Assembly (NCBI GenBank): GCA_016617855.1
Contig: JAECUM010003676.1
Coordinates: 62,001 to 126,000 of the forward strand
DNA length: 64,000 nucleotides
Origin: Megalonaias nervosa
Taxonomy: Eukaryota; Mollusca; Bivalvia; Unionida; Unionidae
Reading direction: 5' to 3'
Shown here piece by piece: positions 12,701 through 27,700 of the stretch; the first letter of the stretch is position 1, and each line of letters opens with the position of its first letter. The notes under the pieces are model-generated. The model was not told the DNA's origin. It made no database searches and was given only the letters and a program-made list of their open reading frames with translations. The position numbers and the translations under genes were made by a program.

Positions 12701-15700
12701 GAAGAGAAAAACTATATGTAAAACAATCATCAAACTTGACTGGTAATACAGAAATCAAGATATATAATTTATGCTTAAAAATAGTTAGATTTTTCCTTTA
12801 TTATTTCATATAACACTATTTATCATCTGTACTCATTTATAAGTCAAATCCAACTGCATACTGCACAGACCAAGATCTACATTCGCATAATGTGCTGGCA
12901 GATCTGGGTCTGTTCAGTTCGTGAGGAGTAATAAGTAGAACAAACAACACAGACCTTGGTCTGCAGGTGCATTATGCTATGGCAGATCAGAATCTTTGGC
13001 AGTTGTTTGCAGTTTGACTCAGACGCATAAGCAAGTATCAATGGTAATTACCAAATTATCTCATAAATTACCCTCTGTGAACCCCATGAGCATTTACTCA
13101 TCCTAATTTTAGTAGGATAAATCTAAGCCATTACACCATTTATACAGCATATGCTACCTGTTTTATCAAAATCCATTGATTTTATGTTGACTGGACAACA
13201 GTTTCTGAACTTGCACAATACTTTCTCATTAGCTCAGAAATAGGTATAATAAGGTCACTCTGTGAGGATGCAGAAACCAGAAAACCTTGAGCAAACCACC
13301 AAGTCTGAATGGCCAACTAATTATCCTTACACAGTCTAGAATCAGGGATCAAACCTAGTACTTCAGAGGTATAAAGGGCAAGCTCATTACCATTGAGCAA
13401 TCCAGATCCTACCTGTTCTAGCATGCAATTCATAATGAGTGCTACGCTGACACTCTCTTGAGGTATACAGTTCATCAGGTCATTGTAGTATCTCATGTCC
13501 ACAGTCGGAAGTTGTTCCTGCATCCCCTCCAGAGCCAGGGAGGGGACAATGGGAGCCCCTGGCTGCTGTGCAGCTGGGGTAGGGGCTCCTGACACTACTG
13601 CAGGGGCAGCAGGAGCTGCTTGGGACTTCTCATCTGCAAAATGCAAAGCAAAACAAAGATCTAACAAATATGACATGAAATAATGAGGAATATAAATGAC
13701 CTGATATGACAGCAAACACCATAACATATTTAAGCAAAATTAAGTCTGTATTATAGTAAAACATTATAATTCTAAACCATCTAAAACTATGAACATGAAC
13801 AGTATTTTTAAAAATAAAAATGCTATTGTTTGTATAAATTCAATTTCATTGTTCTCAAAACCAAAATTTTTAAAAATGTAAACATTGTTCCAATATTGGG
13901 ATTTTGGTGGGTATGAAACCAGTAAGAGTATATAACAAATAATATTCAATTTCTTTTGGCTTTGCAAAATTTTGGCATTGCTAATAAAGGAAAGCAAATA
14001 AAAATGATGTGAACAGGGAGTACTGCATATTCAACAGTTTGACAGTACTGATAAAAAAATGGATATTTGTTTATATACGATACTGTTGACCGTACCAACA
14101 TTTTTCATCATTCTGATACAAAATATATTGATCATCTGCATTAACTCCTGTATTGATGTTGATTCTTAATATTGTATCCTACAACTGTACCCAGTTATGG
14201 TGTGTGTCAATACAGCAATTTTACTCAAATTATTTGTAAAAAAAATTTAATACTAATGTAGTTTAACTAAAGTCAAATCCTGATTGTTGAATGCTCCATA
14301 TCTAAAATGTAATAAAAAAAACTTCCAGATAAAAATTATTAATCACATTGTACTTTTGCAGTGGTGTCCAAATTCTAAAAAAAAAAACACATTACTGAAA
14401 TTGTTGGTACTGAATGCCTACAGGACCTACAGGACTTGTACTTTAAGAGATGATTCTGAAAAAATCAACACAGTTCACTAAGGAAATGAAAAATTTGATT
14501 TCTTTAATTTACAAAGCAAGAAACACTGATTCCATAATTATTTTACATTATCTTATGGGCATTACATTATGGATATTCAAGTGATCTGATAAATTTAATT
14601 TTCAGTATTAAATGGTACACCTTAAGTTTAGAGTCTTTGTCCTATCCATTATTTACTCAGATCATAAAATATAGTATACATAGGTTCCTTCTAGCCAAGT
14701 GGCAATGTTAATGACACACTATACAATTTAGTAAAGAACAAATGAATCTCATTTAGCAATCAACTATAGGTTGGATTATCATTTTCTTGAGTTTTGCTAC
14801 AGTACTTGATATAGGTATGCTTGAGAAAATAATGAGAACAGAGTAGTAAAGCAATAGTGAAACAAAAACACCTAACCAATTACACTGTTAGTAACTTATT
14901 TATCATGCCATTTGGATGAATTTATTGATTTGAGAATTTCCCATGGAAGAAAAAACATAAATCTCCCATTTTTCCATGCTTGAATTTTTGAGTATTTCTT
15001 GATGCAGTCATTTCATGGCAAACAAAGCATGAGTGTATCTCACTGATTCTGCCTGCTGCAGTGTGAATGGCTGGGAAGCAGATTTTATATCAGGGGTGAG
15101 TTAATGAGGCTTTTGACAGTGTATTGAAAAGTGTTTAATCTAACTGTGTCAGAACCCCCAATGTTACAACTCAATGGTCTTAAACCAAAAAAAATCAAAA
15201 CCAACAAGTTTCATTAAATTCAACAAATGATTTAATTCCCTAGAACACAAAGTGAAAGTTTAAAAGGGACTTACAGTATTAAATCCCAAAAAATTAAAAC
15301 CCCATTAAATCCTAAAAGTTCTATCACAAGTTCAAAAGTACAGAGTGTTCTGAATGAATTGCAGTACTGAATGTGCTGAAATGCCATTAGCCTTGAATGA
15401 GTTCATCTGCTAAAAGTCTTAATGTATCACAATCATATAATCCATAATGCCCTTGAATGAATTCACAATAATCCCAAAATAGTAATATGGTCCAAAAGTC
15501 AATGATCATTTTGTAATTCCAATGATTAATATAAATAAATAAATCCTCTCAAATTATATCTGAACACAACTAAAATTGATTCCACAAAGACTGATGTTAA
15601 GATGGAAATGAAATAATGTTTTATTCACTTCAAACTTATACACAGACTGTCATCCAACTGAAAACACAACAAAATGCCCTGGACCTTGATCATTTACAAT

Positions 15701-18700
15701 GTAATTTTCCAACAAATTTGTAAACAAGGTCAGGTCTGTTTAATTGTATGTTAGCAAAATACCTGACAAAGATCAGGTATACCATGGTTTATCCAAGGGG
15801 AAAAACCAATGTTCTGAATACAAATCAAAGTCAACATGTTTAAAAAAACTCATCTTAAAGTATTAATCTACAATAATGGACCAAAGTTTAGCTATGTAAT
15901 ATGTTACTTACAAATGACCCTTACAATCTGCAATCATGGACAAAAGTTATACACACAACATAGAGATACATAACAACAGTTATTCCATTTCAAATACAGG
16001 GCCTAAGAGCCCTGAGTGGCCGAGTGGTCTAAAGAGCTCACTGTTATGGATCACCATCATCTCACCTCTGTCTGTGTGGGTTCAAGTCTCCAGCTCAGCC
16101 AGTGTGGGTACATGAGAAAACTTGCCAGTAGCTTCTCATGGGTCGGTGGTTCTTTCCAGGGTTTTCCTGGGTTCTTCTTCCACCATTTATACTGGCTGCC
16201 TCGTACAGCCTATCCTGTGCTGAAAAATGGCATTAAACCCTATAATATAACAACAAAAAATACAGGGTCATAGCTTTTGGTCAAGACAAATCAAAATTTG
16301 CCAGATGTTTGGAGATGCCCTTGTTATAGCCTATTATCATCCCTTCTTTGATGACAAAATGATACTGAGACCATGGACTGGTAGCCTTTTATAGTAATGA
16401 GGGCTGACTTCTCTTCGAAGTCAAAGGAGAAAGTTACCTACATTGTGGTAAATAAAACACTCTGCATTTATCTTCATATACTTTAAAAATGGTGGGCTTC
16501 TTGCCTGAGTGATTCTGTCCACTATTGTTTCCTTGTGGGCTTGCTTGACAAACAGACAAGCAGGTTCAGCAATTCTGGGTTCAGAAGAAACATGTAAATT
16601 CCAAGTTGCTTAAGCAGGCAAAGAAATATCACAATTTTCCTGGGAATTTCCACTGGTAGTTTTCAGGGATCATTTATCCTATATTTTTCCATATGAGGGG
16701 ATCAATCAGGATCAAAAACAGTACACTAATTCTCTCACTTTCTACAAGATGCTGGGAGCTGAAGGGAATGTGTAAGCATCTCAACCATTCCAGTTCATGG
16801 TGGTCAAAGAGACTGTGCGGGATGGTCAACCATACACCTAATAGCAGTAGGACAAAGGAACCATTTTAAAGGCTGTCTATCTTGTGTAGTTGAAATCTAC
16901 AGTGCTTTTGACAATTAAAAGATTTTTTTTAAATAAGAAAAGAAGAGGCTATTTCTATGCATTCCATCGACACCTTACTGAAACCACTCATAACCAGTCT
17001 ACTGTGGAACAGAACTGTTCCACTAGTGCAGTGACTGGTGCAATGATGTGTGGTGAATGCTTACTGATCTAATTACAAATTCAGGATTCTTATTTTTGTG
17101 CTTCCAAGAATCTTTTCATTAACAGGAATCATAAGCTGCATGCCAAGTTTGCTAAAGATGCTGATTCAAGTGGTCAAACCAATGCTGGAGGAAACCAGCA
17201 GATTTATTATAGTAAAAGTAAAAACGACTAAGAATAAAAATCAAACCTGAGGCAATTCATGGTTTTAATCTGCCACTGTCATATTATTCTACATTGACTG
17301 AAACTGTTAGTTTTCTCTGATATTGCTTCATCCTCTGGCATTAACATTTTTAGCAGTTTTGGTATTCAGGGTGTGGTAAACATACATACCTCCTGATGGT
17401 GAAGGTGATGTTTGGCCAAACACTGGGATATGAATTAGCTTCAGGTTCTCGAGGTAATTCTGCCACTGTCGATGTGCATCAATCAAGTCATAAATCAGGC
17501 AGGCAACATCTTCAAATAAATTCATTGAAAACTGGGTCTGCAATTAAAAAGGAAAGCAGTATGTCAGCTAATGTCTCCACTACACTATACCTTGAAAACA
17601 CCTTAGTACTGGACTGTTGAAAATCAAATCTTACCAGTAATACATAAATGATGCTGGTAAAAATGGATATTGGAGCTGGTAAAAATGGATAGTGAATCTG
17701 GATTAAAAGGGAACATTGTAATGTATAATAATAATGAATACGGTGGTTTCATTTACTTTTATTGGTATCAATTGTCATAATTTTGTGAAAAAAAATACAG
17801 TTTTGTTGGTATTTAAATTTGTGTATTTGCCTCTGTGCAAGCTTGCGTAAGTATTTTATTTTACGGACCAACATCAATTACCCCAAATGAGAAAGAAAAT
17901 ATGCCAACAACAAATGGTGATGGCATAAATGGTTTAATTAATACAACCACCAGCATGAGCACAAATCAAACACCTGACAAGATCAATCCTTAATACCACA
18001 TTTTCCCCTTCAAGTACTCAACATCAAACGGAGCCAAACAACACCCAGCAAAATCATCAACTTTGAAGAATGTTTCATTTATAAACCATGCTACAATGTA
18101 CCCTTCTCATGTATGGCTTTCACTTTACCCCAAACTATTTAAGGAAAACCTGAACATGGAAGAAACTGCTACTGTCTATATCCTCCTTTATCAGCAGCTA
18201 ATGCTGGTGAGTCAAGAAAATAAACACTTTACAATAAAATGATCCCTGATAAGACACAGGTATAGTCATCAATTCCACTATGCAGATAGAATTATATGTT
18301 TCATTAAACTAACCCTACTATAAGGCACCTCAGTATAACATGAACCCTGATAAAATACAGGTATAGTCATTGATCCCATAATGCTGGTAGAATTCTATTT
18401 TACAATAAACCCAAGTGTAAGACATCTCAAGGAACAAAGTAACTTAGATAATATTGTATTCCAAAATAAATATACAACCGCAGATTCATCGAAACACAAC
18501 AACATTAATGTGCACATAACTCTTCCCAGCGAAATTTGAACTTAGTCATGCGCTCGACATCACTTTCAAAAGGAATTGTCATTTTGGTCTACTTAAAATT
18601 GAAATTTAGAGTCATATTGTGAATGAATGCATACTGCAACAACTTTTCCATTGATCTGGAATGATGGTATTTTGGTATTTTTGTCAATTCTACTAAATTT

Positions 18701-21700
18701 TGTGATTATGGGCTGGATTTATCTGTCATTTCGCATGAAGTACATCTGATTTGAGCAGTGAGAGAAGCATCTAGACACATCTCATCTGCATGTTTCTGTT
18801 CTGTCATTGAATGTTTGGAATCATAATGTGAGAAGAATACGAACTCTTTCAATTGTAATTATCAAAAAGACATCATGGAATATAATGTTCATTTTATTTT
18901 GAGTACAGTAAGGAGGATGTTATTGCACTTGGAATGTAGTCGAAATTACAGTACAATTTGAAATGTGTAATCAAGCTTTAGAACCCATGACATAACTCAT
19001 GTAATTTGGATTTGCAGAACTAAGAAAGTACATTTTGAGGAAATTCAAGATGCAAAAATGTAAGTATATTTTTTGCCATTCTTAATGTGCAAAATTGCTC
19101 AGCAGCTGGTGTGTGACAATCCATTCAGCTGGCAGAAACAAGAATTCTTCATTGTCTTCGCTTACTGGCTCTGAGGCCCTTACTTTTCTCTTCAGCTGCA
19201 TTTTTTTCTCATGAATTTAGTACTTTCACTTATAAAATGGTACATATCTGATAGATATACAAATGTCCTTTCCCTCAATATCATTTTTGATGCTATTTTT
19301 ATATACCCAAGAGAGCACTGGTCATAGTCTGAACCATTCCATTAACGAAAAGTTATGAACATTTTTCTGAAATAACTTTAAATGATCAGAATGGTATTTT
19401 TGATACTGCATCTCTCATGTTTTTCTGAACATTGCAGATATCACATTCATTCATTTGCATGTTCAAAAGTTTCATTTGTGACAGTAAACTCATCCACATT
19501 GTTCACTTTATCATCTCTACTTCCAAATGGACAAAACAGCTGTTTTAGTTCATTCACAAACAAATATAATAAACTGAAACCTAAAGTCTACTACATGAGT
19601 GTGCATGGTTTGTTTACAAAGGAGTTCCTAATACACTATGCTATTTTTATTCACATGTGTTATGCATGTGTGTGCAATATCAAGGGGTTCTGACAATGTA
19701 AAGCTAATGGAGAAAAAAGGAGTATATAATAATCCCTGATATAACACAGGTGTAGTCATGGATCCCATTATGCTGGTAGATTTCTACTTTTCATAATAAA
19801 ATACCCTAGTATAAGGCACCTTAGTATAACATCTCCAATATAATACAGGTGTAGTCAAGGATCCCAAAATGCTGGTAGTACTCTATTTTACATTACAATA
19901 TAACCCTTTATAAGGCACCTCAATACAACCTGATCCCTGATACAACAGAGGTATAATCTTAGACCCTAGTATGCTGGTAGAATCCTATTTTACATTACAA
20001 TATACCCCAGTATAAGGTATCTTAATATAACCGAATCCCTGATATAACACAGGTGTAGTCATGGATCCCATAATACTGGTAGAAATCTATTTTACGCTGC
20101 AACACAACCCAGTATAAGGCACCTCAGTATAACACAATCTCTGACATAACACAGGTGTAGTCATGGATCCCATAATGCTGGTAGAAATCTATTTTACGCT
20201 GCAATACAACCCAGTATAAGACACCTCAGTATAACACAATCTCTGACATAACACAGGTGTGGTCATGGATCCCCTATTGCTGGTAGAATTCTATTTTACA
20301 TTATAATAAACCCCAGTGTAAGACATCTCAGTACAACATGATCTCTGATATAACACAGGTACAGTCATACTGGCAGAATTATATTTTTTCCATATAATAT
20401 ACCCACGTATAAAGTGATCTTGCATATATTACAATTTTCTTTTATGGCTCCTCTATATTTATAGTGAGGGACAACTGTTCTGTTCGATGGCACTCTGGAT
20501 GCTCTTACCCTTTGCTCGTTATCCTCCAAATTTTCTGGAACAAGTAGTGTCTGGACTTCATAGTCTTTCTTAGCAATGTTGACCAACTTTGAGTGTGAGC
20601 GTAGTACTGGATCCAGCTCTTTCCAAAACTTCTTCAACTCTTTTTGCAGCTGTTTCTTCACTTGCCTGTCTGTCTCTTCGGCAGCTATAAAGATGAAATG
20701 AATGTTTACAGAGGATTAGTGATGCATCTGATGCAAGGGGATATATATGAATAGGGACAGTAAGGCTAATTATGACAGGCCACACTGAATTAGTGAAATA
20801 TAGTAGTTAAACCTACAACCTTAAAGTAGACACGAACAGACATATACCAAATTTTCTATGACTTGAGCAGAATTGTGTTGATTTAAGTTTGTCACTCAGA
20901 TGTATCATTACCTTCTTGTCTAGAGTAATTATTCTGTGCACATCTATCTAACAGACAGATCACGTATTTTAGTTAAAATTTATTTTGCTAAGTTCAACAA
21001 GGTATTCGTGCAAACACAAAATTAATATCCTCACTAACTGAAGGACATTTTTATAAACAGCCAACAATATAAAGACTGGTAACAAGGATTGATCCTGAGT
21101 CAATTAAAGATAGGTACATTGCTTAGAGACCGGACTGCCAATCTGTTAAACACTGGATGTAAGTCTAAACTAACAACTAAGCTATCTTCAGAGTGGAAAA
21201 TATTTCTGACATATATATTACTTGTGAATCTGCATCAGTGTAGGATCCAAACAAAGGTTGATTAGTCTAGATATAATATGGTTAATGGCACAGAGGATGT
21301 AAGGAACAAATATGGCTGAAGCAAAACAAATCATTCAAGTAAGAAACTTAAGTTACAGTAATCTAGACTGGGTATGGTCTTACTACAGTAACTCTTCTTT
21401 TGATACATCCACATACCAATTTTAACCAGTAGGTAAAATGGGATTCAAGATACCAAGTTTAATAAAAAGATAGCAAAAATACAAAGACACTTGAGCACAA
21501 AACTTAGGTCACAATGACCTAGTTTATTATATGGCTGAGTTGCTCTCCTTGAGACGTATATCCTTACCAATTTTCACTGAATATAAGTGAAGACACTGAG
21601 GTTATAACAAAAAGTTGACAATACAGAAGTCATGAAAGTGTTAAAATTTTGTCATAATGACCTATTTTTGACATGGTTGAGTTTCTCTCCTTGAGACATA

Positions 21701-24700
21701 TTCTAGTTTTAATGAGTGTAGGTGAAATAGATTACAAGAGACTTATAAACAGATGGTCAAAAATACTAAAATCAATCAAGCATGAAACTTAGGTCACAGT
21801 GACCGTATTTTGGTATGGTTCAATCAATCTCCTTCACATGCATCCATATAACAATTTAAATTAATGTAGGTAAAGAGGGCCAAGATACTGAGACTGTAAC
21901 AAAAAGATAGCTGAAGTTAAAGAAGACACTCAAATATGAAAATTGCATCACTGTGACACCGTGTGTGCATGGCTGTTATTTTCCTTCACATGCCAAGCTT
22001 CTAGTTAAATAGGACCAAAGATATTTGGGTGTAACAAATGAATGATCACATGAACAAAAGTACAAATGAACACAAAAACAAATGAACTATATCTTCTCCC
22101 AGTAAAATTTGTGAGTGGATAACTAAAAATTCAACTGCAATATATACAGAATGCTCTAGAATGAAAATGGAAGCACAATGCAGAACAGATTTTCTTTGAC
22201 CAGGGATTGCATAAAATAACAATACTGTACAATTAATCTGTGAACTGCATCATTCACTGTGAACCAGACTATGTATTAAAGATTGTATTAACTGGCATCT
22301 GTGTTTCAAATTCAGTAAGCAGACTACATTGAGTGTGATAAATCCATCAGCAACTGGCCTCTTCTAGAAAAAAAATTATGCAGCATAAAATGTGTTTTCT
22401 ACAATTTCATTTGTTACTACATTTGCATGTGTGACAGTTTTACTATGAAGGATATTACATGTAAATGATTACCTAACATTTACCTTTACCTTTAAATAAT
22501 TCTAATCTTTACCTAATATTTTTTCATCCTTTTCGACTGGCTGCAGATCAGGCTTTTGGGGCTGAACTTTGTCATAGTCCTGTGTGACAACTCGGATTAC
22601 ATTATTGACTATAAGACCCAGTTCTGCCATAGCAGTAAATAAATGAGGCACATGAAAGCCATAAATAATTATGTAATGATCTGCACCATCATCAGGCTCA
22701 TCATCTGAAAAAGGGAAGTAAGCAGACATGATATTATACTTTGATTACTACAACATTAAGCTATTTGTAACTCTGCAGGAAACAGAGTTATTGGCCACAA
22801 GGTATTATGGGTAAATAGTGTTCTATTTCCCCCAGGCTATAAGTCAGGGCAATTGAACAACTAGTCATGAAAAACATCTATGTGGAGGCAAATCTATTCC
22901 TTTCTGATAGATAATATGACTTTTTATCATCCAGTTCAATCAAATTAAAAAAATGATACAGCAAATACAGTATATGTTAGACTCAAATACTGTCACAGTG
23001 GCAACTTTTTCATCATAGCATATTGAGATCTTTATTATATTTATGACATACAGTAAATCTCCATCTTTAAGTTCATTCAGTAAATCCTACATAACTGAAC
23101 AGTTGACCATTTCACTGTTCTCTATGCTGGCTTACACAGTATTGTAAGAAAGCCATCCTATGTAAACTATCTCCCAATTTTATATCATACCAATTTTACC
23201 AATTCTACTATAGCCTGATAAAACAACCTTTCCAAAGATGATGACATAATTAAATGCACATTGTATCTTTGCCATTATTAAACTCATCCAAGATCTTGAT
23301 GCTACAAACCTATTGACCAGGTTGAATCAAAACTGGACTAGTCTCTTGGTCTAGATAGGTAAAAATCCCATTTGAACGGATGCAAGATCATCTCATTATA
23401 AATGCACATTTGTTGCTTTTACAGAACCTAAGATAATGAAGATACAAGCTTTCTTATGAAACTGAATTAATATCTGTTCAAAATTCAGTCTCCAGAATAG
23501 TAACAAGTTCATCCAATCATATTATCTCGTAAATACACACAAAAATATGTGTAATCTTGCTCACAACCAAACTCATCCAACATCTTGATGATATAAGAAC
23601 TACTTAACAAGTTATCAAATATGAACATAAACACAGATACTATTTTGTTTACCTGCTCACTCAGTCAGATGCAAAATCAAGTCATTATTATGTGTAGATC
23701 TCACAATCCTACTCAACATATGCCTATTTATCAAGCTTGATCGATAATACATGATGAAATATGGTATCTAGAGTGGGATTAAACTGGCCAATCAGATGCA
23801 AGATGGCCTCATAAATATGCACAGGTTCAGCACATATAATAAAATTCATCCAACATCTTGATCATAATAGATTATATACCATGTCTGAATATAAAAAAAT
23901 CATGTCAGAAATATCATCTCTTGTGTGGTAAGATGAAATGCTCAGCCAATCAGATGTAAGATCACCTCATTTATTAAATAAAGCTCACTAACAATAAAAC
24001 TCATTTGATATCTTGATGATATAGATTATTTACTGAGATCAAAACTGATGAGAAATAGTCTCATACAGTGTTGACAAGTTCTGCCAATCTGATGCAAGAT
24101 CACTAGCTAATAAATGTATTCATCTGAAATCTTGATGACTTAAATCAGATACAAAGTTTAGTCTCCAGAGTGACAGCAAGCTCAGCCAATCATATGCCAG
24201 ATCACTATATCTAGCTAATAATTATATTCATCTGCTTTCTTGATGACTTAAATCAGATGCAAACTTTAGTCTCCAGATTGATAACAAGCTCAGCCAATCA
24301 GATGCCAGATCACTGTATCTAGCTAATAATTATATTCATCTGATATCTTGATGACTTAAATTAGATACAAAATTTAGTCTCCAGAGTGATAACAAGCTCA
24401 GCCAATCAGATGCAATACCACCTCAGTAATATCACTCAATATCAACTTGTGCTAGATCTTCATGGTATGAACCCATATTCCAAGTTTGATCAAAATCAAA
24501 TAAGAAATAGAATGGTAACAAACAATAAAAGACAGCCAGATGATGTACACAGGATGATGCATGATGGATACAGGAATATACAATAACCTAACTTGGCTTT
24601 ATGGCTGGGGAGAGCTAAAAAAAACCCCCAAAAACCTGAAGATTCATACTCTAATAAAAATGCAAAGTGACGATCTTTCTAACTGGTCAAACTTCAAATT

Positions 24701-27700
24701 TACAACAGTAAAATCCACTTTGTACTGCCTTAAATAGAGACAACACTGCATAATTTGTTATTTGTATTAACTTTAGTTTTATTGAAATTGTGTAAAGATT
24801 AATGATTCAATATTTTAAGCATTAATTTGTTACAGATCAGAGGACCAGGAAAACACATAGCTGCAGATATAAATATTTATGTTCTTTTTAAAGAAGAAGT
24901 GTGGACATTAGCAAATATTAACAGTTTGTGAAAAATACATTTTAACTGTATTAGGATGCCATGATGCTTCATGTGACTTAATGCCACACATTTGCTTTTT
25001 TTAAAAATATGAGTTTAAAAAATTCAAATGTTTACATGGGATAAGTGTGATAATTTATAGTATGAAAATATTAATGATCAACTTTCAGTTTTCTCATGCA
25101 AATGCTCATTCCATCAGCTGTGCTAATGCACTTCTAGTTCAGCAAAGAAGCTGTACTAAGCACCATTTCAAAACAACAAATACCACACTTTTGTCCCTCA
25201 AAAGGTCAGCAAATACACCATTTTCTATATACTGAAAATATGACTACTAATATGTAAAAAAAAAGTCAGTTTTGCATTACCAATAAATTTGCCCTCTGGA
25301 TCCTCCTCCCCACGTTTCTTCAGCTTGCTGCCCTCCTTGGCTGCTTGGGGTTCAGGGGTCTTCTTGCCACCTTTGCCCTTCCCTGGGGACTTGGCCCTGT
25401 CCTTGCCTCCACCACCTGCTGCCTTTTCTGCAGCTTTGGCTTTATTCTTCTCTTTTTCCTGTGCTATCTGTTGAAGATAAAATAACAGTGCCAAACTGGA
25501 ATATTTTGGACTTAACTGTAGGCGGTGCAAACTGACATCTGACAGTTCATAATGTGCTGATATCTGTCAGGGTCCCCAGAAATGATACAAATGGCAAACA
25601 GCATTAACCCTGATGTGATGCCTGTGCAGTTTACTCTGTGGCAGATCTAAATCTATGCTTTACACAATTAGGTATACATGACTTCCATATGCTAAACATA
25701 TTATTGTATACAGCCATGTTCAACTACAGAAGACACTTTGTTAATAAAGATGCAATATACCAGCTATATAGTGTAATCTCATTAATCCTATATGTTGGAT
25801 AAGCAATACTAGACCATACATCCTAAAGTGAATACTGTTATCTGCTACAGCCATTTGCAGTTTGAAAAACTAAAAAACTGGATACCTTTCTGTAGACTTA
25901 ACATGTTTTAGTGAGTGTAATGCAGTAAACTTCCTGATATTCTGATATGAGTGACAAGTATTAGGAAATAATGATGATACCATTTTCAATGTGATAACTA
26001 TGGCTGCCATATTGGTTTAAACAAATCAGTATTTATCTGTCATTCCTCATAGAGTACACCATATTTGTGAACTGATACATTAAGAACAGAGCAACAAGAA
26101 AACTTACTTATGTAAACTTGTTATGGTAATAGTTTGCTTTACTTGCATTATCTTTACAATTTAAAGTTCAATACTGAGGTTGATTAGGGTGTGGATGGAT
26201 GTACAGATGGATTTCTGGATATGCACATAAATGCCAGTCATCACTATGTTCATGATCAACCGTCTTAACTACACAACAACTTTCAATTTCGACCACACAT
26301 CGTTTGAACTAGTCCAAACTACACTCACACTGGAACAAAGGTCAGTCCATTTTTTCTGCCTCTATCGCCCTTCTCCTAGTAGAAAAAACAAGCTGACAGA
26401 ATCTCTCTTTTTGGAGCAGTTTCCGAATCTCCTGGAGTATGGAAATTCGATAGGTGGCAACCTGATTATTCTTGGAGATTTCAACTTTCACTTTGACTGT
26501 ACCTGGAAACCCATGCACATTGAAACTCCCAGATTCCATTCACGTTTTCAACCTCTAACAGTCAGTTAGCCAACCCACCCATAAACATGGTCACATATTA
26601 GACTGGATTCTTTACAGACCTGATGATAATATTCTTCAGTCCTCCCTGGTGTCCCACGAACTTTCATCAGATCACCTCTGCATTATATGCCATCTTGACG
26701 TATCAGTTCCTAACCCTCCACCTTTATTCGCTACTAAGAGAAACCTCTGTATGATAAACAGAACCAAACTAATGCATGACATCCAAGCAAACCTAACAAC
26801 TAGCTTACCTACTACAGCAGAACAACTTGATAACTGCCTGCGTTCATTGCTCGACAAACATGCCCAAGCAACCAAGTGCAGAGTAGCAATTCAGAAGTGT
26901 TCTCCGTGGTATAGCAGTGTTAGGGACCAGCTTCGCACTGCTAAAAGAGACCGCCGTAAAGCTGAGAGGCTTTGGCTTTCCACCAGACTCACTATTCATA
27001 AGCAGATCTATGATGCCACTGAGAAGAATGTCACAAACATAGTCCATGCAGTGAAATCAGCCCACTACAGTACTAAAATCATGGAAAGTTCCAGCTGCAA
27101 AGAGCTATTTGAGATTACTAACAAGCTGATGTCAAGGAACAAATGTACACCACTTCCAGCTACCTTCTCTCTAGTCAACCTTCTGGACCTGTTTGCAAAT
27201 TTCTTCCCTGACAAAGTACAAACCATCAGAGATAAACTTGACAACACAATTTCACCATACAGTTGCGATACAGAATTTCAGCGGCAACCGTTAGCAGCAT
27301 TTGAATTTGTCTCTATGGATTTAGTACGTACTTTCGTGATGAAGAGTGCACCAAAGTCATGTGAACTGGATCTGATTCCGACGTCACTGCTGCTAGAGTG
27401 CTTGGATCCAATACTGCCTTCACTAACTGATGTTATTAATACCTCTCTCTCAACTGGGGAATTCCCATCATTTTGCAAAACTGCCATTGTAAAGCCTCTG
27501 CTGAAGAAACCAACACTCGACCATAATGATTTAAAGAACTACCGCCCAGTTTCTAATCTCCCATTCATGTCAAAAATCTTAGCAAAAGTTGTTCTATCCC
27601 AACTTGTATCTCATCTGAATTCAAACAGTCTTTTTAGCAATGTACAGTCTGCATATAGCCCTTGCCACAGTACTGAAACTACTCTTCTGAAAGTAGTCAA

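Noticed and set aside
13495..13683. Plus-strand frame over SPAG17 exon 8
   Set aside because: Antisense shadow created by the alanine/proline-rich exon.
25515..25665. Another family F MITE copy
   Set aside because: Only scattered blocks (cataatgtgctgatatctg, gtgcagttt) match; ends are absent.
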